A stretch of 64,000 nucleotides of DNA. It comes from Halichondria panicea. Lineage: Eukaryota > Porifera > Demospongiae > Suberitida > Halichondriidae. Each line of letters begins with the position of its first letter. Position 1 is the stretch's first letter. A program made the position numbers and the translations under genes. Below, piece after piece: positions 1 to 10,218 of the stretch. The stretch is from positions 328,001 to 392,000 of the forward strand of contig NC_087380.1 of NCBI RefSeq assembly GCF_963675165.1. Direction: 5' to 3'. Below the pieces are notes generated by a model. The model saw only the letters and a program-made list of their open reading frames with translations, ran no database searches and was not told the origin of the DNA.

Positions 1-48
1 AGCAGTTCTTGCCCTTGTGTTTGTGTAGCCCTGAGCAGCCCCTCCCCA

Positions 49-224
49 TATAAGTATGTACAAGCTAATGCATTGTGGGTGTGACCACTCCTTGGAATGC
101 TAAGCATGGTTGCACATCCGCTGCACCTTCCGGCTACAAGGTATACTATACTATAGCTGCAACAACACAGCTATCTAGCTAGGGATACCTACTAACTGTC
201 TATACCATTGAAGAGAGACTACCC
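49..224 (+). promoter_or_regulatory. RPTP-1 upstream region with TATAAG
   Basis: TATAAG lies at 49-54, 176 bp before the ATG, close to the TATA-to-ATG spacing of most other copies. Sequence from about 150 to 224 (GCTGCAACAACACAGCT, then GGGATACCTACTAACTGTCT) is shared with all copies and is probably 5' UTR. Upstream of about 150 the sequence differs from the promoter block of copies 2-8, so this first gene may have a different promoter or the block may be rearranged. Core promoter function is inferred from position only. Confidence 0.4.
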
Positions 225-3200
225 ATGACCTCCATGCTGTGTGGACTAGTGTGTGTGGTCCTGCTCTCTGGGCTCACTGCACTGGCAGGGGGGCAGCAAG
301 GTGAGTCAGTAGATATATAGTCTATAAACGGTCTATAGTAATTATGCTAAATATAATAATATGAGTGGATTTGTTACATGCAGTCTACCTGACTCTGGGA
401 TCTGGTCCTAGCATCACTACTGACAATACTGAGATCCTCATCACTGCCATTGGAGAAGATGGTAGTCTCCCTTCTCTCACCTGTCACACTGACCTCACTA
501 CCTGCTGTAGAAGTAGTGACAACAATGATAATGGAGCACTAGGACAGTGGACGTATCCTGATGGGAGTGTGGTACTGCAAAAAGGTGGCTCAGCGACTGC
601 TGGACAACAGTTCTACGTTCTAAGGGGGGCACCTCAGGTCATCAGACTGGCTCGTAGAGAGGCTAGTACCAACCCTGTCACTCCAACTGGGTCCTACTGT
701 TGTTCTGTACTAACTACTGGAGGAGATATGACCCTCTGTGCTAACCTGGGTGAGTGGATCAATACTTCTGTGTTTTATGTTACCAGTATATGTTCGCCTT
801 TATGAGTTTATGAAACCATCACAACTCTCATAATTATTATTGTATAATGTTCATTCCATCTTGCAGTGGCACCAGTCTGTTCTGATAATCTCCCAGCCAT
901 CTCTAATGGAGCCATAACCTATGCTAGTGGATCCACTAACAACAGACCAGTGGGTGCTACAGCCAGTTACGCTTGTTTTAATCCCTACCGTCTGGTTGGA
1001 GTGTCAGTGAGGACTTGTGGGGGTGATGGAGAGTGGAGCTCAACAACAGCTCCAGTGTGTCAGAGTAAGGAATGACTGAATGTGTAATAATGTGTACGTT
1101 GAGTGTGTACCTGTTCCCATAGTGATCTGCTCTGACCTACCCTCACTGGAAAATGGGGACATTGACTATGGTGGTGGTGGATCCACTAACAGCAGACCAG
1201 TGAACACTGTGGCCACCTACACCTGTAACCCTGGCTACACTCTCAATGGAGGCACCACCAGGACTTGTGGGAGTGATGGAGTGTGGAGTGGGCCAGCTAT
1301 TGATTGTCAGCGTAAGTGGAATGGACTTTGTACTGTTTGTTTGTTGAGTGTATCGTCTCCCATACAGCTGACTGCCCTGACTTACTACTGATCAATGGGA
1401 TGATTATGTACAGTGCTGGATCCCCTGGCAACAGACCTTTCATCTCTACTGCTGTACACTCCTGTAACCCTGGCTACACTCTCACTGGAGGTACTTTCAC
1501 TACAGGCACCACCAGGATCTGTCTGGGTGGAGGGAAATGGAGTGGGTCACCTCCAACTTGTCAGCGTAAGTAAAGGAATTGAATTTGTACAGTATATTTG
1601 TTGAGTGTGTTCACTATTTCAGGAACTTGTTCTGATTTACCACCACTAATGAATGGAGGCATTACCTACACTGGTGGACTTGCTGACAGCAGACCCACTG
1701 CTACCTACACCTGTGACGATGGTTACACTCTCACTGAAGGGGTTAGCAGAGCTTGTCAGAATGATGGGACCTGGAGTGGATCAGCTCCAACCTGTCAAGG
1801 TGAGTTCCACTATACAACTTAACAGTTGCTTCATCTTTTTGAACAGTGAACACAGGACCCACTGAACCACCCACCACCTGTCCTGACCTCACTGTACCAG
1901 CCAATGGAATAATTAGCTACAATATGGGGACTGCTAGTCCCAGACCAGTGGACACTGTGGCCACCTACACCTGTATCTTCAGATACACTCTCAATGGAGA
2001 CACCACCACCAGGACTTGTGGGAGTGGAGTGTGGAGTGGGTCAGCTCCAACTTGTCAGCGTAAGTAAATGTACTTTGTACTGTTTGTTTGTTGAGTGTAC
2101 CATAATCCTATACAGGTATCTGCTTTTCCTTACCCCCACTGACCAACGGGGTGATTACCTACAGTGGTGGACCCACTGGCATCAGCTCTGATGGTAGTGG
2201 AGCTACCTATTCGTGTAACCCTGGCTTCACTCTCAATGGAGGTACCACCACCAGGACTTGTGGGAGTGATGGAGTGTGGAGTGGCAGTGAACCAACTTGT
2301 CAAGGTGACTGAGTTCTGTAACTCTTTCTCTCAATTTGTGGTTTTTTTAACTTACGTGGGTATACGCGTAAAGATTGTGTATATATTAAATGTCTAGTAC
2401 ATCGTTATTGAGGATCTTCTCCCCTACAGTGAACACAGGACCTACACCCTCTACCTGCCCTGACTTGACTGCTCCAACCAATGGAATGATTGGCTATGAT
2501 ATGGAGACCGTGAACGCTAGACCAGTGAACACCGTGGCTACCTACACCTGTAACACTGGCTACACTCTCAATGGAGGTATCACCACCATGACTTGTGGGA
2601 GTGATGGAGTGTGGAGTGACCTTGAGTCACCTCCTACTTGCAGTGAGTTATGCATGATGGATGAACTGTTTGAAACTTTAATATTTCTTCAAGTTGTCTC
2701 CTGTGGCAACCCTCCCATCATTATCAGTGGAATGATGACCAGCTCTACTGGTACAACATTCGGAGCAATGGCCACGTACACCTGCAACACTGGGTATCAA
2801 AGGTCAGGATCAGCCACAATAACTTGTCAGGCTAGTGGGAGCTGGAGTACAGCACCAGTGTGTACAGGTAAGACACAACACTGAACGTATTAATTGTATC
2901 AGACTATTTCCCACAGCTCTCTGTGATGATCTCATTGTACTAGCCAATGGAGTGATCAGCTACAGTCCAGCTACCACTCCCAGACTAGAGGGAGCCATGG
3001 CTACACACAGCTGTACTGAGGGGTACGGACTATCTGGTGGGATGGAGAGAACATGTCAGTCTGACAGAACATGGAGTGGAGTGATCATCACCTGCCAACA
3101 ATGTAAGTTAGTCTGCTCGTCATTCCATCATCACCCCCACCCCCACAGTACCTCCTGTCTACGTCTCCGTGGGAACCACCAACTATGCTGTTATGAACTC

Positions 3201-6200
3201 ACAGGTTGCCATAGGCACCATCGGAGAGGCTGATGACCAGGCGCTTATCTGCAGAACTGACAATGCTCAATGTTGTCGTGGAAGTGACGGACTTGCAGCC
3301 GGAGAGTGGAGCTTCCCCAGTGGAGAGGTTGTTCCTAGACGTGTTGATGGTAACACCTCTGTTCCCTTTTTTTCCTCCCGTGATACTGGGATACTTCGAC
3401 TCCATCGTCGAGGGTCTGTGTCAGGCCCCACTGGTTCCTACTGCGCTGTGATTCCTGACAATACTGGAGTAGATATGACATTCTGTGTGCTAATAGGTGG
3501 GTGTATTTTGCTCTGATACATATATCTACATATTTATAATATGTTGTTTTCAGTGACTGAAGTCATCATTACCTCTCCTCCTCCCATTACAAGTAAGCTG
3601 TCCTCTTTATTGACCATGTACTAGCAACTTCCCCACAGCCACTACCACTACTGGAGGAGATACTGTACCCACCGCTGCTAACAGCATAGGAGGTGTGGTG
3701 GCAGGTGTAGTCATTGTGTTACTCATTCTAGCCGCTGTCATTGTGGTGGGTATCATTGTCGGGGTCTACTTCTGGAGGTGAGACTATCATCAGAATGTGT
3801 GCATGTAATAATGTGTTGTTTTGTGTACAGGAAACTTCGTGGCAACCAGACCAAGTACAGCCCCTCCCCACGCCATGCCCCTCCCCCTCGCCCCACCCCC
3901 TATCAAGCATCCTTCAAGAAGAGCAACGGACAAGACAGTAAAGCCACCATTGAGAAAGTTGACGGTAAGAAAAATAACATTTTGTACTCTATTATTGACT
4001 ATCTTTTGATAATTAATTATACTGAGTTTTTTCAACTTTCAGCACCAACTATTTGTCTATATTTCAGAGCCTAGTATAGTAGAGTTTCCTAGTGATACTC
4101 ATGTGACGGAGGGGGAGGAGGTGTATCTGAGGGTGAAGGTGGGAGGTCACCCTCCACCCAGTCTCACCTGGTACCACGATGGTAGGAAGGTGACTGCAGA
4201 CTATGCCACAGAACTGTACCAGGACGGTGGATTATCCTTCCCTAGTGTGGAGACTAAGCATGCTGGTGAGAGTAGTGTCCATTGTTTAGGAAGTGTCTAC
4301 GTGATTTAGAAGCCCACATGTATAGTATCTCAAACATAGTGAAGGTTCTTCTAAATCACATGGAAACTCCCTAAACAGTGTCTAGATCATTATAAGCAAC
4401 CATGATCTGTCTCTAGCCAATCAGATTAGACTGATCTTAGCTAAGAAGTACCGTATAACTGGAAAATTTGGCAGGTGTTGTAATTTGGGATTTGGCAAAT
4501 TTTACCGAAGATCACCAAATTAGTTTTCCGATGGCACAACGTCATTGCTGTAGTAGCCACACCATGTCGATTCAAATTACTCCTTCACTAAATATAATAG
4601 TCGCCAAATTTTCCAGTTGTACGGTATAAGTTGGATAGAACACTACCTCTAGCCAATCAGATTACTGGATAAAAGATTGTAGGCTACACAAGGTCTTGTT
4701 GTATACTATAGTGTCAATGCACTTCCATTCTGAACTTCCTTTTCGGTGAATACAGTAGAACTCAATTATCCGGACACCTTGGTTCCAGAGGCAGGCCAGA
4801 TAACTGGATAAATATTATGCCGGATAATCGAATAGATAAACCACGCCTTGATCCATCTACTTAATTGATAAACAGCAGTGCATGTGGGCGTATGCGTATG
4901 CGCAGAAGATATGATAAACCTGTCTGTATCCATGGTAACAGCTGTTAATTGCGCATACGCATTAAGGGACATGCTCAAGCTCGATAAACGAGGCTCCGTA
5001 TAATCTGAGGTTCTACTATAACGTACCTACAATGTATTGTACATAACCACAGAGATGTTGATAAGATAACAGTGTGTGTTTATTGTAGGTGTATTGAAAC
5101 TAAAATCAATGTTGGTGTTTGCTCGTACTCTGTAGGTGTGTATAAACTGGTGGTTACTGGAGCCTCAGGGTCAACAACACAACAGCTCGTCACGGTAACA
5201 GTGATGAGTGAGGGTGGTGAGGCTAGTGAGGGGGTGGAGGGGGTGGACTACGCCCCCATACCTGTGACAGAGTTTGGAGTGTACGTGGCTGACCTCCATG
5301 CTGGCAGCAATAAGAAGTTCAAAGATCTTTACAAGGTAATGTTATACTAGCTGTGTGTGTGGGTGTGAGAGTGTGTACTAGCAATGGCCATACTAGGCAG
5401 CCTGCACCATCATCATAGTGGTGTAGGGTGACTATACTCACACACTCGCAATGTTGTAATGAGATTCATAATTATTGATTAAACTCTATTTGTGTTGAGT
5501 TTGACCTCCATAATGTTTTCATAATTTTTTCATACTTCACTAAAATTCGAAGTCATATACCATTGGATTCCTTGTTAACATGTGCTTCTATCTATCTAGA
5601 GGTGATAAGCTCCAACCAGCTAAAAGTTAGCATTTTCCTGTAAAAGTCCCTGGCATACTTATCAACCACATAAAGTAAACTATAGATGAAGCCATAAGTG
5701 ACTACAGAACTTCCAGGGCCAAACTCAACGCAAATGTTGGGACACACACACACACTCAGAATCTGGACAGTGGGGAGAGGGGTCATCCAGTTATCATTTC
5801 AGTGACTCCTGAGAACAGAGTCAACAACAGATTTGGCAACATTGCTGTGTGTGAGTGTATATCCTCAGAGTTAGCACGTATTAGTAGTTGTGTGTACACA
5901 GGCAGATGGTCAGCCAAGAGGTCATTATATGCATACAATGTGTGTGTGTGTGTGTATTCTCAGTAATAAACACCTATTCTTGCAGATGATGATAACCTTC
6001 TTGTGTTGCAACCCATCCCTGGACAAGAGGACTGTCAGAGTGACTACATCAATGCCTGCTATGTAGACGTGAGTGTGTGTGTGTTGAGCTCTTATTTTAA
6101 TGGTTCATTGTTTTTATTGTTGTGACCATTACAGCACATGTATGTACGTACATCATCTGCCTAATGACTTGCTGCATTCCACTGCTAATGGTGCACTTGT

Positions 6201-9200
6201 TGAGTATACAATGAAACCTTAGCTGTCTAAACTGGCTCTTTCATTCACTGTATTCTGTGTATAGTTTATTTGAAGCTTGTACCACAGCATACGTACATGT
6301 GCTAGCTCATGAATATTCTTTTTCTATTCTCAGGGGTACAAGAAGCCTAAAAAGTTCATAGCAACACAAGGTTGGTTCCTAAGTGTTGTATCCATACCTT
6401 ATATGGGCATTTTGTGGTTGTTGGTTTACCTTGTTGTGGGCACAGTTGAAACTGTAACCGTGTACAGTGATACACAGAACAGTCGTCATACTCATAGCAG
6501 TGACTCTGTAATGTGTTGTGGTTTTGTGGTCTGATCACACTCTCTGAGTCAGCAACTTCAAACAAGGGGACATTCCGTGTTGAGCTGCCCACCTGAAATG
6601 GTGTAGATGTGTTCCCACAAGAGCAGCACTGAGGAGTAGTTCAAATTTAAAGTTACTGTGCATGCATGCAGTGCTTCATTCTGAACTACTCTTCAGTGCC
6701 GCACGCATGCATACACCATATCCAGTAATTATAAGGTGGTGGGTAACACAGTTCATTCAAGTTGCTGTCGTGACTCATGAGTGACACAGAGGAGGTACGA
6801 CAGGCGCGGTGCAGCTCAGTAATTATGAACACTAATTATCCGCCCAATGTACAAAAATATTGTGAGTTCAATCAGAGGCGCTAATTGCATGCTAATGGCT
6901 GAGCTGCACCCCGCCTCTTCTGTGAGTGAATGGTCTACTCAACACACTTGAGAGTCAATGCCTGCTATATAATTATGAGTATGACAACTGTTCTGTAACT
7001 GATTGATCAGTGTATACAATTTAGTGTGATGTTTCCCCCTTCCCCTCATATAGGACCACTGCCACAAACTCTGGTGGACTTCTGGCGTCTCATGTGGCAG
7101 GAGAGACCACCCATAATAGTCATGCTCACCAACCTCAAGGAGAACAACAAGATCAAGTGTCAGCCATACTGGCCAGAGTCTGGGAAGAAGCAGTTTGGAC
7201 CATTCACAGTGGCCATTACAGATCAGCAGATACTGGCTGACTACACCATCAGAACACTGGAGGCTTCAGTGAGTTGCAATACACTGGCTTTATATAAGAG
7301 AGTGGGATTATTATCATCCTCTCTTCCCCCTGCCTCTAGTTGGATGGAGACCGCCGTGTGCTGAGAGTCAAGCTATTCCATTTCACTGCCTGGCCTGATC
7401 ACGGTGTGCCTGACTATGCCACGCCCATCCTTGGGTTCCATCGTCGGGTCCAGTCCCAACACAAGCCATCGAAAGGTCCTATTCTGATCCACTGCAGTGC
7501 TGGTGTGGGACGCACAGGCACTTACATTGCCATTGATAATGTCCTTGATCAGATCTCTGTCGAGGGTCTCATCGATATATCCGGTATCATTGTCAAATCT
7601 CGCAACCAGAGGATGAAGCTTGTACAAACACAGGTGGGTATACATCACTCTAATGCTATTGCTTCCATCCTTGTTGCTATTTTGATTCTACTGAGCATGC
7701 TCATTGCCCCTCTCCCTATAGGACCAATATGTGTTCATCCACGATGCTATCCTGGAGTCAGTGACGTGTGGAGACACTCAGATCAGTGCTGGAGATCTGC
7801 GCAGACAGATACAGAAGATGTTATCAGTAGCCCCGGGAAAAACCCTCTCAGATTTCCAATACCAGTTCCAAATTCTGGAACAGGTTACTCCAAATCCTAA
7901 AGAAGTTCGAAGTCCTATTGCTGTTAAGAATGCTGCCAGGAACAGGAACATGGACTACCTGCCACGTAAGGACTGCTGCTAACTGTGTACATTATATCCA
8001 TTCACTGTTTCCCCAACAATAGCTGAGACCAGTCGTGTGATTCTGAAGGGAGAGCAACCTGACTACATTCATGCTGTGTTTGCTCATGTAAGTGTTCAAC
8101 TACTACAGCCCTTGACCTATTGTACTCTTATGGTCCCCTCCCTCCCTCCAGGGCTACAAGCACCAGAAGGCATACATCATTGCCCAGAATCCACTGGACT
8201 CAACTGTACGTAACTTCTGGAAGGTGATCTATGACAGGAAGTGTGCGGCTGTTGTGATGTTGACTCCACTCAGTGAGAATGGGAAGGTAAGAGATGGTCT
8301 CCATTAGAGGTCCTCCCTGTTGAGTGTGTGTGTGTGTGCGTGTGTGTGTGTGTGTGTGTGTAGGAGGCATGCTCCCAGTACTGGCCAGAGAGTGGCAATG
8401 TCACCTCCTTCGGTGAATTCACTATCGATAACTTGGGGGAGGAAACCAACACTGGGTTCGTTATGAGGCAACTGAGCGTCCTCAATGAAAAGGTACGTCA
8501 TGCATCTCTTTGTTGCCTTCAAACCTCTCTTTATTCCTTGTTGCCTCCATGCAGACCCAAAAGGCCCATCAATTAATTCAGTTTCACATCATTAGCTGGA
8601 AAAGTAGTGGAAAGTGTGAGAACCTCAAGACTGTAACTGACGTCAATGAGGAGGTTATAAAGGTTCAAAGGAGGACTGGAAACAACCCTGTGCTGGTCCA
8701 CTGCAAGTACGTACAAGTGCTGTAATCTACTGGACATTTAATAGCCTTGTGTTCTAGAAGTCAGTCGATTTGGCAGATATCTTTGAGAGCCCGTCATTCG
8801 TATTCAGATTGTCCAATTTCAAATCATTTGATATAGCTCTCAGAATTTATATATTTGTAACTTCCCCCTATCCAGTGACACTGCGACCCGCTCTGGTATG
8901 TACTGCTCTGTAGCTACTACCATTGACCGTTGCAAGACAGAGGGAGTGGTGGATGTGTTCCAGGTGGTCAAGGCTCTCAGGGTCCACAAGCCAGGGGCAG
9001 TACCCTCAGTCGTGAGTTCATCTGCTGCTTACATAGTGGGAGGCTTGTACTATTGCAAGAGCCAGACCTTGCCTAGTATAGGACCTGTACCAACACATAC
9101 TGTTTAATACAAGATATTGTGAAAGCTTCAAGCCTCTGTACTGTTGATTAGTGCCATTTGCAATGTAGTTTTGTACCATCATGTGTGCCGTATTTGCGCG

Positions 9201-9470
9201 TCAGTCAATATGACTGCCACGTGCAGAGATGATAGCCTCAGATAGGGTCAAAGTTCACTGAGGCTACTATTTGATTGCGGCTTCCATTGCACTGAAGATG
9301 GGCTGTAGGGAGGCTACTATTTGAGGGCGGCCTTTATACAAGAGAGGCCTCTATCAAGCAAATACTGTAGTTAGTGTATCCCCTCACAGGACAACTACAA
9401 GGATCTGTTTGATGCTACTCTGGTCTACTTGGACTCCTTTGACAACTATGCCAACTTCCAAGATATTTGA
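225..9470 (+). CDS. RPTP-1: Ig-A + 9 CCP + Ig-B receptor tyrosine phosphatase
   Basis: Spliced gene of 29 inferred exons; the exon sum (4,899 nt) is an open frame of about 1,632 aa. Residues 1-25 are a signal peptide ([10 protein letters not shown]..., hydrophobic core [11 protein letters not shown]). Ig-A covers about 26-147, nine CCP modules 148-726 (four cysteines each with a GxW motif), Ig-B 727-842, the TM helix about 870-898 ([20 protein letters not shown]), then a proline-rich linker, a cytosolic I-set-like Ig 947-1079, PTP D1 1080-1400 and PTP D2 1401-1632. By family knowledge D1 should dephosphorylate phosphotyrosine at the inner membrane face: it has [17 protein letters not shown] (from nt 7490) and the Q-loop QTQDQYVF. 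D2 has HCNDTATRSG and no WPD. The ATG was chosen because all eight copies share it and its context. This is the copy with the longest ectodomain. Exons were inferred by eye from splice sites and paralogue comparison; the ligand is unknown. Confidence 0.9.
384..3777 (+). other. RPTP-1 ectodomain and TM exons
   Basis: Exons: signal peptide 225-300; Ig-A 384-749; CCP 867-1064, 1123-1311, 1368-1565, 1623-1799, 1847-2059, 2116-2304, 2430-2642, 2694-2867, 2917-3102; Ig-B 3149-3496; juxtamembrane mini-exon 3554-3592; TM 3639-3777. All from Ig-A to the mini-exon are multiples of 3 and phase 1-1. CCP types by opening motif: D (CSDNLPAISNG), E (CSDLPSLENG), C ([13 protein letters not shown]), A ([11 protein letters not shown]), B ([10 protein letters not shown]), C-like, B, then two modules (CGNPPIIISG and CDDLIVLANG). 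The first of those two occurs only here; the second is matched only by the 3' half of the last CCP of RPTP-7. Ig-B is the 348-nt subtype, shared only with RPTP-7. Confidence 0.8.
4284..4376. mobile_element. Short foldback (MITE-like) in the RPTP-1 I-set intron
   Basis: Imperfect inverted repeat: GTTTAGGAAGTGTCTACGTG at the left and its near complement ending GGAAACTCCCTAAAC at the right, with AGTGTC on both sides as possible target duplication. Absent from the same intron of copies 2-7. Confidence 0.55.
4449..4626. mobile_element. MITE, TACCGTATAACTGG ends
   Basis: Terminal inverted repeats of about 24 bp: it starts TACCGTATAACTGGAAAATT and ends with the complement GCCAAATTTTCCAGTTGTAC plus GGTA. 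Length 178 bp, no coding capacity. A related degenerate copy lies at 20943-21171. Confidence 0.75.
4753..5018. mobile_element. pogo/Tigger-like MITE
   Basis: It begins CAGTAGAACTCAATTATCCG and ends with the near complement TATAATCTGAGGTTCTACT, flanked by TA on both sides. Those ends and the TA duplication match the pogo/Tigger branch of Tc1/mariner elements. Length 266 bp, non-autonomous, no transposase frame. Confidence 0.65.
5494..5729. mobile_element. MITE copy A (GTTGAGTTTGACCTC ends)
   Basis: Ends GTTGAGTTTGACCTC and GGGCCAAACTCAAC are inverted repeats. The body is an inverted copy of 9684-9906 downstream of the same gene (shared stretches include AGCTGGTTGGAGCTTA and its complement). 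It sits in the intron before the first D1 exon. Confidence 0.65.
6626..6699. repeat. Hairpin-forming inverted repeat in an RPTP-1 D1 intron
   Basis: GCACTGAGGAGTAGTTCA at 6626-6643 is complementary, with one mismatch, to 6682-6699; the loop is 38 nt. It lies in the 683-bp intron 6371-7053, which is longer than in the other copies. Confidence 0.6.
6802..6916. mobile_element. MITE-like element, AGGCGCGGTGCAGCTCAG ends
   Basis: The left end AGGCGCGGTGCAGCTCAG is complementary, with one mismatch, to the right end CTGAGCTGCACCCCGCCT. Length 115 bp, in the same RPTP-1 intron as the preceding hairpin; absent from the other copies. Confidence 0.6.
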
Positions 9471-9563
9471 TGTACATGAACTATACACAAGAAATGAACA
9501 AATGTAATTATGGACTCTGTTGAGTATAGAGATTATTGACTTCCTTTTAACATCCTTTTGTAC

Positions 9564-9569
9564 AATAAA
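9564..9569 (+). terminator. Possible poly(A) signal of RPTP-1
   Basis: AATAAA lies 94 bp after the RPTP-1 stop, inside TACAATAAAATT. At the equivalent place other copies read TACAATAATAATT or diverge, so the hexamer is not conserved across the family and the signal is tentative. Confidence 0.4.
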
Positions 9570-9683
9570 ATTATCATAGACCTCTTTATTTTGTATAATC
9601 AGAGCAGAGCCGTTTGTTATCACCCTGAATTCGAATATCAAATAACAGATATTAATAATGCAGACATTGTAATAATTAAATGC

Positions 9684-9906
9684 GTTGAGTTCGGCCTCTG
9701 AAGTTATGTGGTCAATTATAGCTTCATTAATGCTTTATGTGGTGGACAAGTATGCCTGGGACTTCTACATGGAAAATGCTAACTTTTAGCTGGTTGGAGC
9801 TTACCAGCTCTACAGCATAATTATAGATACAAACTTTTTTAACAAGGACTCCAATAATTATTGAATTTCTGTGAAGTATGACAACTTTATGAAGGTCGAA
9901 CTCAAC
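9684..9906. mobile_element. MITE copy B (GTTGAGTTCGGCCTC ends)
   Basis: Opposite orientation to copy A. It lies in the spacer between RPTP-1 and RPTP-2 and ends AGGTCGAACTCAAC. Two copies in opposite orientation in or beside one gene could pair. Confidence 0.65.
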
Positions 9907-10020
9907 ACTAATAGACTTTAGCATTCAATTTCCTAATAAGAGTATTAAAGTACACTCACTTGAATTTCAAGTACACCCACCACTTGAATGAGCCTAAGGC
10001 TAAGGCTAGCATGCAGTACT

Positions 10021-10218
10021 ACATGCATGCATGCATGTACATACACAGGGAGGTCGTATATATAGCGCCACTATAAAATGGGCCTAAGGCTATAGGATGC
10101 AGTTACTGCTTACAGGGACGTGATTAGTGTCACTAGACATTGTGCTAGCTGCAACAGTAAACACATATAGCTAGCTAGGGATACCTACTAACTGTCTACC
10201 ATTGAAGAGAGACTACTC
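10021..10218 (+). promoter_or_regulatory. RPTP-2 promoter-like block
   Basis: GTCGTATATATAGCGCCACT, with the TATATATA stretch starting at about 10057 (162 bp before the ATG), then a GGGCCTAAGGCTATAGGATGC stretch and the shared 5' leader ending CCATTGAAGAGAGACTAC. The same order recurs in front of copies 3-8. The rest of the spacer 9471-10020 holds the RPTP-1 3' end and a 223-bp inverted-repeat element at 9684-9906. Confidence 0.5.

Larger units (their letters stand above)
3831..9470 (+). other. RPTP-1 cytoplasmic exons (linker, I-set, D1, D2)
   Basis: Exons: linker 3831-3964; I-set 4068-4265 and 5136-5335; D1 5760-5850, 5986-6068, 6334-6370, 7054-7268, 7340-7633, 7722-7965; D2 8023-8087, 8152-8286, 8364-8492, 8555-8706, 8876-9011, 9390-9470. 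The I-set intron 4266-5135 is about 8 times longer than in the other copies because of inserted MITEs. The D2 signature is split by the intron after nt 8706 (HC-N / DTATRSG). The stop codon is TGA at 9468-9470. Confidence 0.82.

Noticed and set aside
867-3102. Regularly spaced similar units resembling an array of direct repeats (CRISPR-like spacing)
   Set aside because: The units are CCP exons of about 190 nt separated by introns, with four-cysteine coding patterns. Nothing else suggests a prokaryotic array.
3728-3910. Minus-strand frames over the proline-rich linker, repeated in each copy
   Set aside because: They are antisense shadows of the linker exon and neighbouring intron, with no independent signals.
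7634-7721. Hydrophobic in-frame stretch ([12 protein letters not shown]... [12 protein letters not shown]) after the D1 signature exon, looking like an extra TM helix in every copy
   Set aside because: It is an 88-bp GT-AG intron. Reading through it puts the next D1 exon out of frame, while splicing gives the QTQDQYVF Q-loop.
9012-9107. Alternative C-terminus by read-through of the penultimate exon ([11 protein letters not shown]...)
   Set aside because: The GTGAGT donor and downstream DNYKDLF exon complete a normal D2 helix. The read-through tail differs in length and sequence between copies.
9240-9380. Conserved last-intron block with two GGCTACTATTTGA repeats in all copies
   Set aside because: It is conserved only to the degree of other introns in this young family, with no clear element ends or known motif, so I do not call it regulatory.
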